A stretch of 35,083 bases of DNA from an uncultured cyanobacterium (GTDB lineage Bacteria > Cyanobacteriota > Cyanobacteriia > Thermosynechococcales > Thermosynechococcaceae). Location: assembly GCA_937951315.1 (NCBI GenBank), contig CALFCG010000356.1, forward strand, positions 1-35,083, in the 5' to 3' direction. The notes below the pieces were generated by a model. The model was not told where the DNA came from. It ran no database searches and saw nothing but the letters and a program-made list of their open reading frames with translations. The position numbers and the translations under genes were made by a program. This document shows, one piece after another, positions 34,691 to 35,083 of the stretch; the first letter of the stretch is position 1, and each line of letters begins with the position of its first letter.

Positions 34691-34993
34691 ATGGCAGAAG
34701 AGGTTGATCCTATGGCAGAGCTGCGGAAAAGTGAAAAATGTTCTCAAACAAAAGAAGACTTTTATCGATCTCAAACATTAAAGTCTCCTGCATCTGAGTC
34801 TTCTGTTTACTTCGATACTGTTCTGCGTCGTTCTGTTGATAACCAGGTTCCTCAAGGAAACGGTCAGCAGATTTGCTTGGGTAGTGGTAAAACACCGAGA
34901 AGCAATCTCATGGAAGCTGAAAGTGTTAAACGGTTGGTATATAAACGTGAGTTCGATGAGCCAAAGATAGCCAAAGAAAAGGCTGAGGCGTAG
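34691..34993 (+). CDS. Small hypothetical protein
   Basis: A 100-aa ORF starting MAEEVDPMAELRKSEKCSQT and ending in a Lys/Glu-rich segment (YKREFDEPKIAKEKAEA). It is polar, probably partly disordered, without membrane segments or a known domain. GGGGAG lies about 7 nt before the ATG at 34691, a good ribosome site, so I prefer this start to the TTG at 34676 used in the ORF track. I do not recognise the family. The minus-strand ORFs across it lack comparable support. Confidence 0.5.
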   Translation: MAEEVDPMAELRKSEKCSQTKEDFYRSQTLKSPASESSVYFDTVLRRSVDNQVPQGNGQQICLGSGKTPRSNLMEAESVKRLVYKREFDEPKIAKEKAEA

Positions 34994-35028
34994 ATTCTGA
35001 GTATTCAAACAACAGAAATACCCCAGCC

Positions 35029-35083
35029 ATGTCGTCCAGTGTATCTCGCCTTGATTTGACTAGAGTCTTTTGCGATGTCGATG
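35029..35083 (+). CDS. Possible start of a gene cut by the window end
   Basis: An ATG at 35029 opens a frame that stays open to the last base (MSSSVSRLDLTRVFCDVD). No clear ribosome site is seen and 18 codons are too few to identify anything. It is listed only because a plus-strand gene may begin here. Confidence 0.25.
   Translation, partial: MSSSVSRLDLTRVFCDVD

Overview
The window is chromosomal DNA of a cyanobacterium. The evidence is psaC, a cyanobacterial-type ATP synthase operon (atp1-atpB-atpE-atpF'-atpF-atpH-atpA-atpG, with both b and b'), many small cyanobacteria-restricted protein families, and at least nine copies of the HIP1 octamer GCGATCGC. A six-helix chlorophyll-binding antenna gene of the Pcb/IsiA family stands next to a divergent short-chain dehydrogenase that looks like plant chlorophyll b reductase (NOL/NYC1). 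That pair suggests a lineage with chlorophyll b or d, for example an Acaryochloris relative. The assignment is an inference from two genes, not a proven identity.

Layout. 1-4.7 kb: a B12-binding-type radical SAM protein, a pentapeptide-repeat protein, a secreted NlpC/P60-like protein and an asparaginase. 4.7-7.2 kb (minus): a Ycf36/CGLD27 membrane protein, a helical-repeat-like protein and rsmE. 7.5-14.5 kb (plus): rpsB-tsf with a clear terminator, an unknown protein, der, a DUF4335-like envelope protein and dusA, so mostly translation and ribosome functions. 14.4-16.7 kb: the SDR (minus) and the pcb-like gene (plus) flank a 402-bp control region. 16.8-19.7 kb: azoR-like, moaE, two small conserved minus-strand genes, then psaC with a strong terminator and a 71-aa gene. 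19.7-22.8 kb: a sugar-phosphate nucleotidyltransferase, an HTH protein with a long acidic linker, a Fur-family (Zur-like) regulator and a DUF427 protein. 22.9-26.6 kb: small membrane proteins, an ABC1/UbiB-family kinase, hisB and a DUF3134-like protein. 26.9-32.7 kb (minus): the atp operon. 32.9 kb to the end: a fused aminoglycoside-phosphotransferase-like/P-loop kinase, a small unknown ORF and the start of a truncated ORF.

How the parts fit. Most of the window is housekeeping: translation, photosystem I, ATP synthesis, histidine and molybdopterin synthesis. The accessory-looking part is 14.4-16.7 kb, where a light-harvesting antenna and a probable chlorophyll-modifying reductase may share regulation. 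Several RNA-level signals are visible: three good intrinsic terminators or terminator-like hairpins, a hairpin just after atpE that could set c-subunit stoichiometry, and a nested hairpin after atpG. I found no tRNA, rRNA, CRISPR array, insertion sequence or prophage. Family names come from recognising motifs by eye; no database search was run.
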